Origin: JBDHHQ01 sp039586035 | GTDB taxonomy: Bacteria; Gemmatimonadota; Gemmatimonadetes; Longimicrobiales; Gaopeijiaceae | DNA: 64,000 bases | Direction: 5' to 3' | Assembly: GCA_039586035.1 (NCBI GenBank) | Contig: JBDHLD010000013.1 | Span: 1-64,000 of the forward strand | Shown: in pieces, positions 63,572-64,000 of the stretch | Layout of the letters: each line of letters starts with the position of its first letter | Position numbering within the stretch: position 1 is the first letter of the stretch | Translations under genes and position numbers: made by a program | The notes under the pieces: generated by a model | Databases searched by the model: none | Told to the model about the DNA's origin: nothing | Seen by the model: the letters and a program-made list of their open reading frames with translations, nothing else

Positions 63572-64000
63572 ATGAAGACCCTGACCCACTACCGGCCGCT
63601 GCTCGAGGGTGGCTTGAAGCCCTGGACGCCCTTCTCGTTCGAGAATCGGCTGCGTCGCCTCTTCGGCCCGGAACTGATGCCCGAATTCCTCGAAGAACCT
63701 TTCGCGTGGACACCCGTGATCGATTTGGTGGACGTGAATGGTGAGCTCGTGCTGACCGCAGAGCTCCCCGGGATGAAGCTCGAGGACGTGGACATCGAGG
63801 TCGTGGACAACGTCCTGACCTTCAAGGGCGAGAAGAAGCACTTCGAGGAGTGGAAGGACGCCCACTACAAGGTGGCGGAGCGCAACTACGGGATGTTCGA
63901 GCGCTCGTTCACGCTGCCGCGGGCGGTGATGGTCGACAAGATCCACGCCGAGTTCAAGAACGGCATCCTGACGGTCCATCTGCCGAAGACGGAGGAGGCC
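63572..64000 (+). CDS. Hsp20/alpha-crystallin small heat-shock protein (3' end beyond window)
   Basis: The ATG at 63572 has the ideal AAGGAGGAT upstream. The 143 visible residues have an N-terminal arm (LTHYRPLLEGGLKPWTPFSF, RLFGPELMPEF). The alpha-crystallin domain follows from about residue 48: PVIDLVDVNGELVLTAELPGM, VDIEVVDNVLTFKGEKK, YGMFERSFTLPRAV, VDKIHAEFKNGILTVHLPK. ELPGM and the GILTVHLPK strand are the family signatures. The end, with the usual I-x-I tail, lies outside the window. It is an ATP-independent chaperone that holds unfolding proteins, likely controlled at translation by the leader hairpin. Confidence 0.92.
   Translation, partial: MKTLTHYRPLLEGGLKPWTPFSFENRLRRLFGPELMPEFLEEPFAWTPVIDLVDVNGELVLTAELPGMKLEDVDIEVVDNVLTFKGEKKHFEEWKDAHYKVAERNYGMFERSFTLPRAVMVDKIHAEFKNGILTVHLPKTEEA

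Noticed and set aside
63236..63979. N-terminal extension of the acyl-CoA ligase to 63979
   Set aside because: It would run antisense through the Hsp20 gene, and the ligase family begins at 63235.

Overview
The window is about 64 kb of GC-rich bacterial chromosome (roughly two thirds G+C by eye). It carries many GTG and TTG starts, dense ATGA/GTGA gene overlaps, many secreted lipoproteins, and proteins ending in outer-membrane beta-barrel-like strands. It encodes DUF885 proteins, an M1-like protein fused to a barrel, NtrC-type regulators, a PQQ dehydrogenase, a Tat-exported molybdenum hydroxylase and D-aminoacylase-like amidohydrolases. This mix suggests a Gram-negative environmental heterotroph, most like Gemmatimonadota. 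That assignment is inference from gene content. There is no rRNA, tRNA, phage, insertion sequence or CRISPR array, so this looks like ordinary chromosome rather than a mobile island.

Layout. 1-9618: the tail of a receiver-domain protein, two paralogous lipoproteins with a ZU5-like domain, two TPR proteins (the second ending in an HD-GYP domain), a two-domain M16 peptidase with a broken frame, an NtrC-family regulator with degenerate ATPase motifs, and an alpha/beta hydrolase with a broken frame. 9908-16534: two secreted proteins, an SDR / M28-like / 4-TM / B12-radical-SAM run, and an ArsR-SRPBCC pair behind a perfect 26-bp palindrome. 17046-24394: an NtrB/NtrC-type two-component pair, convergent glutamate-type dehydrogenase, a YVTN beta-propeller lipoprotein and a benzoate-CoA-ligase-like enzyme. 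24629-36966: a large internally duplicated CPBP-type membrane protein overlapping phhB, an M1-peptidase/beta-barrel protein lacking the zinc motif, a secreted phospholipase-D-like protein and a PQQ dehydrogenase.

37174-49709 is one long co-directional run: two DUF885-type proteins, a complete oligopeptide-type ABC transporter (lipoprotein, two permeases, two ATPases), two Gfo/Idh/MocA oxidoreductases and a DUF418 membrane protein. Most neighbours are joined by 4-nt start/stop overlaps. Two low-complexity micro-ORFs (58 and 57 codons) fill exactly the gaps on either side of the second permease and overlap both neighbours. 50023-64000: a secreted lipoprotein, a cation/proton antiporter with a broken frame, an amidohydrolase lipoprotein, a Tat-exported aldehyde-oxidase-type three-subunit enzyme with its own cytochrome b, a TPR protein coupled to an acyl-CoA ligase, and an Hsp20 gene whose ribosome binding site can be folded into a hairpin.

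Three themes deserve attention: (i) several enzyme-family proteins have lost catalytic residues while the fold signature is kept (M28, M1, one DUF885, one NtrC AAA+); (ii) three genes are each broken at one point where a short stretch of the family also seems to be missing; (iii) the two micro-ORF linkers in the transporter operon.
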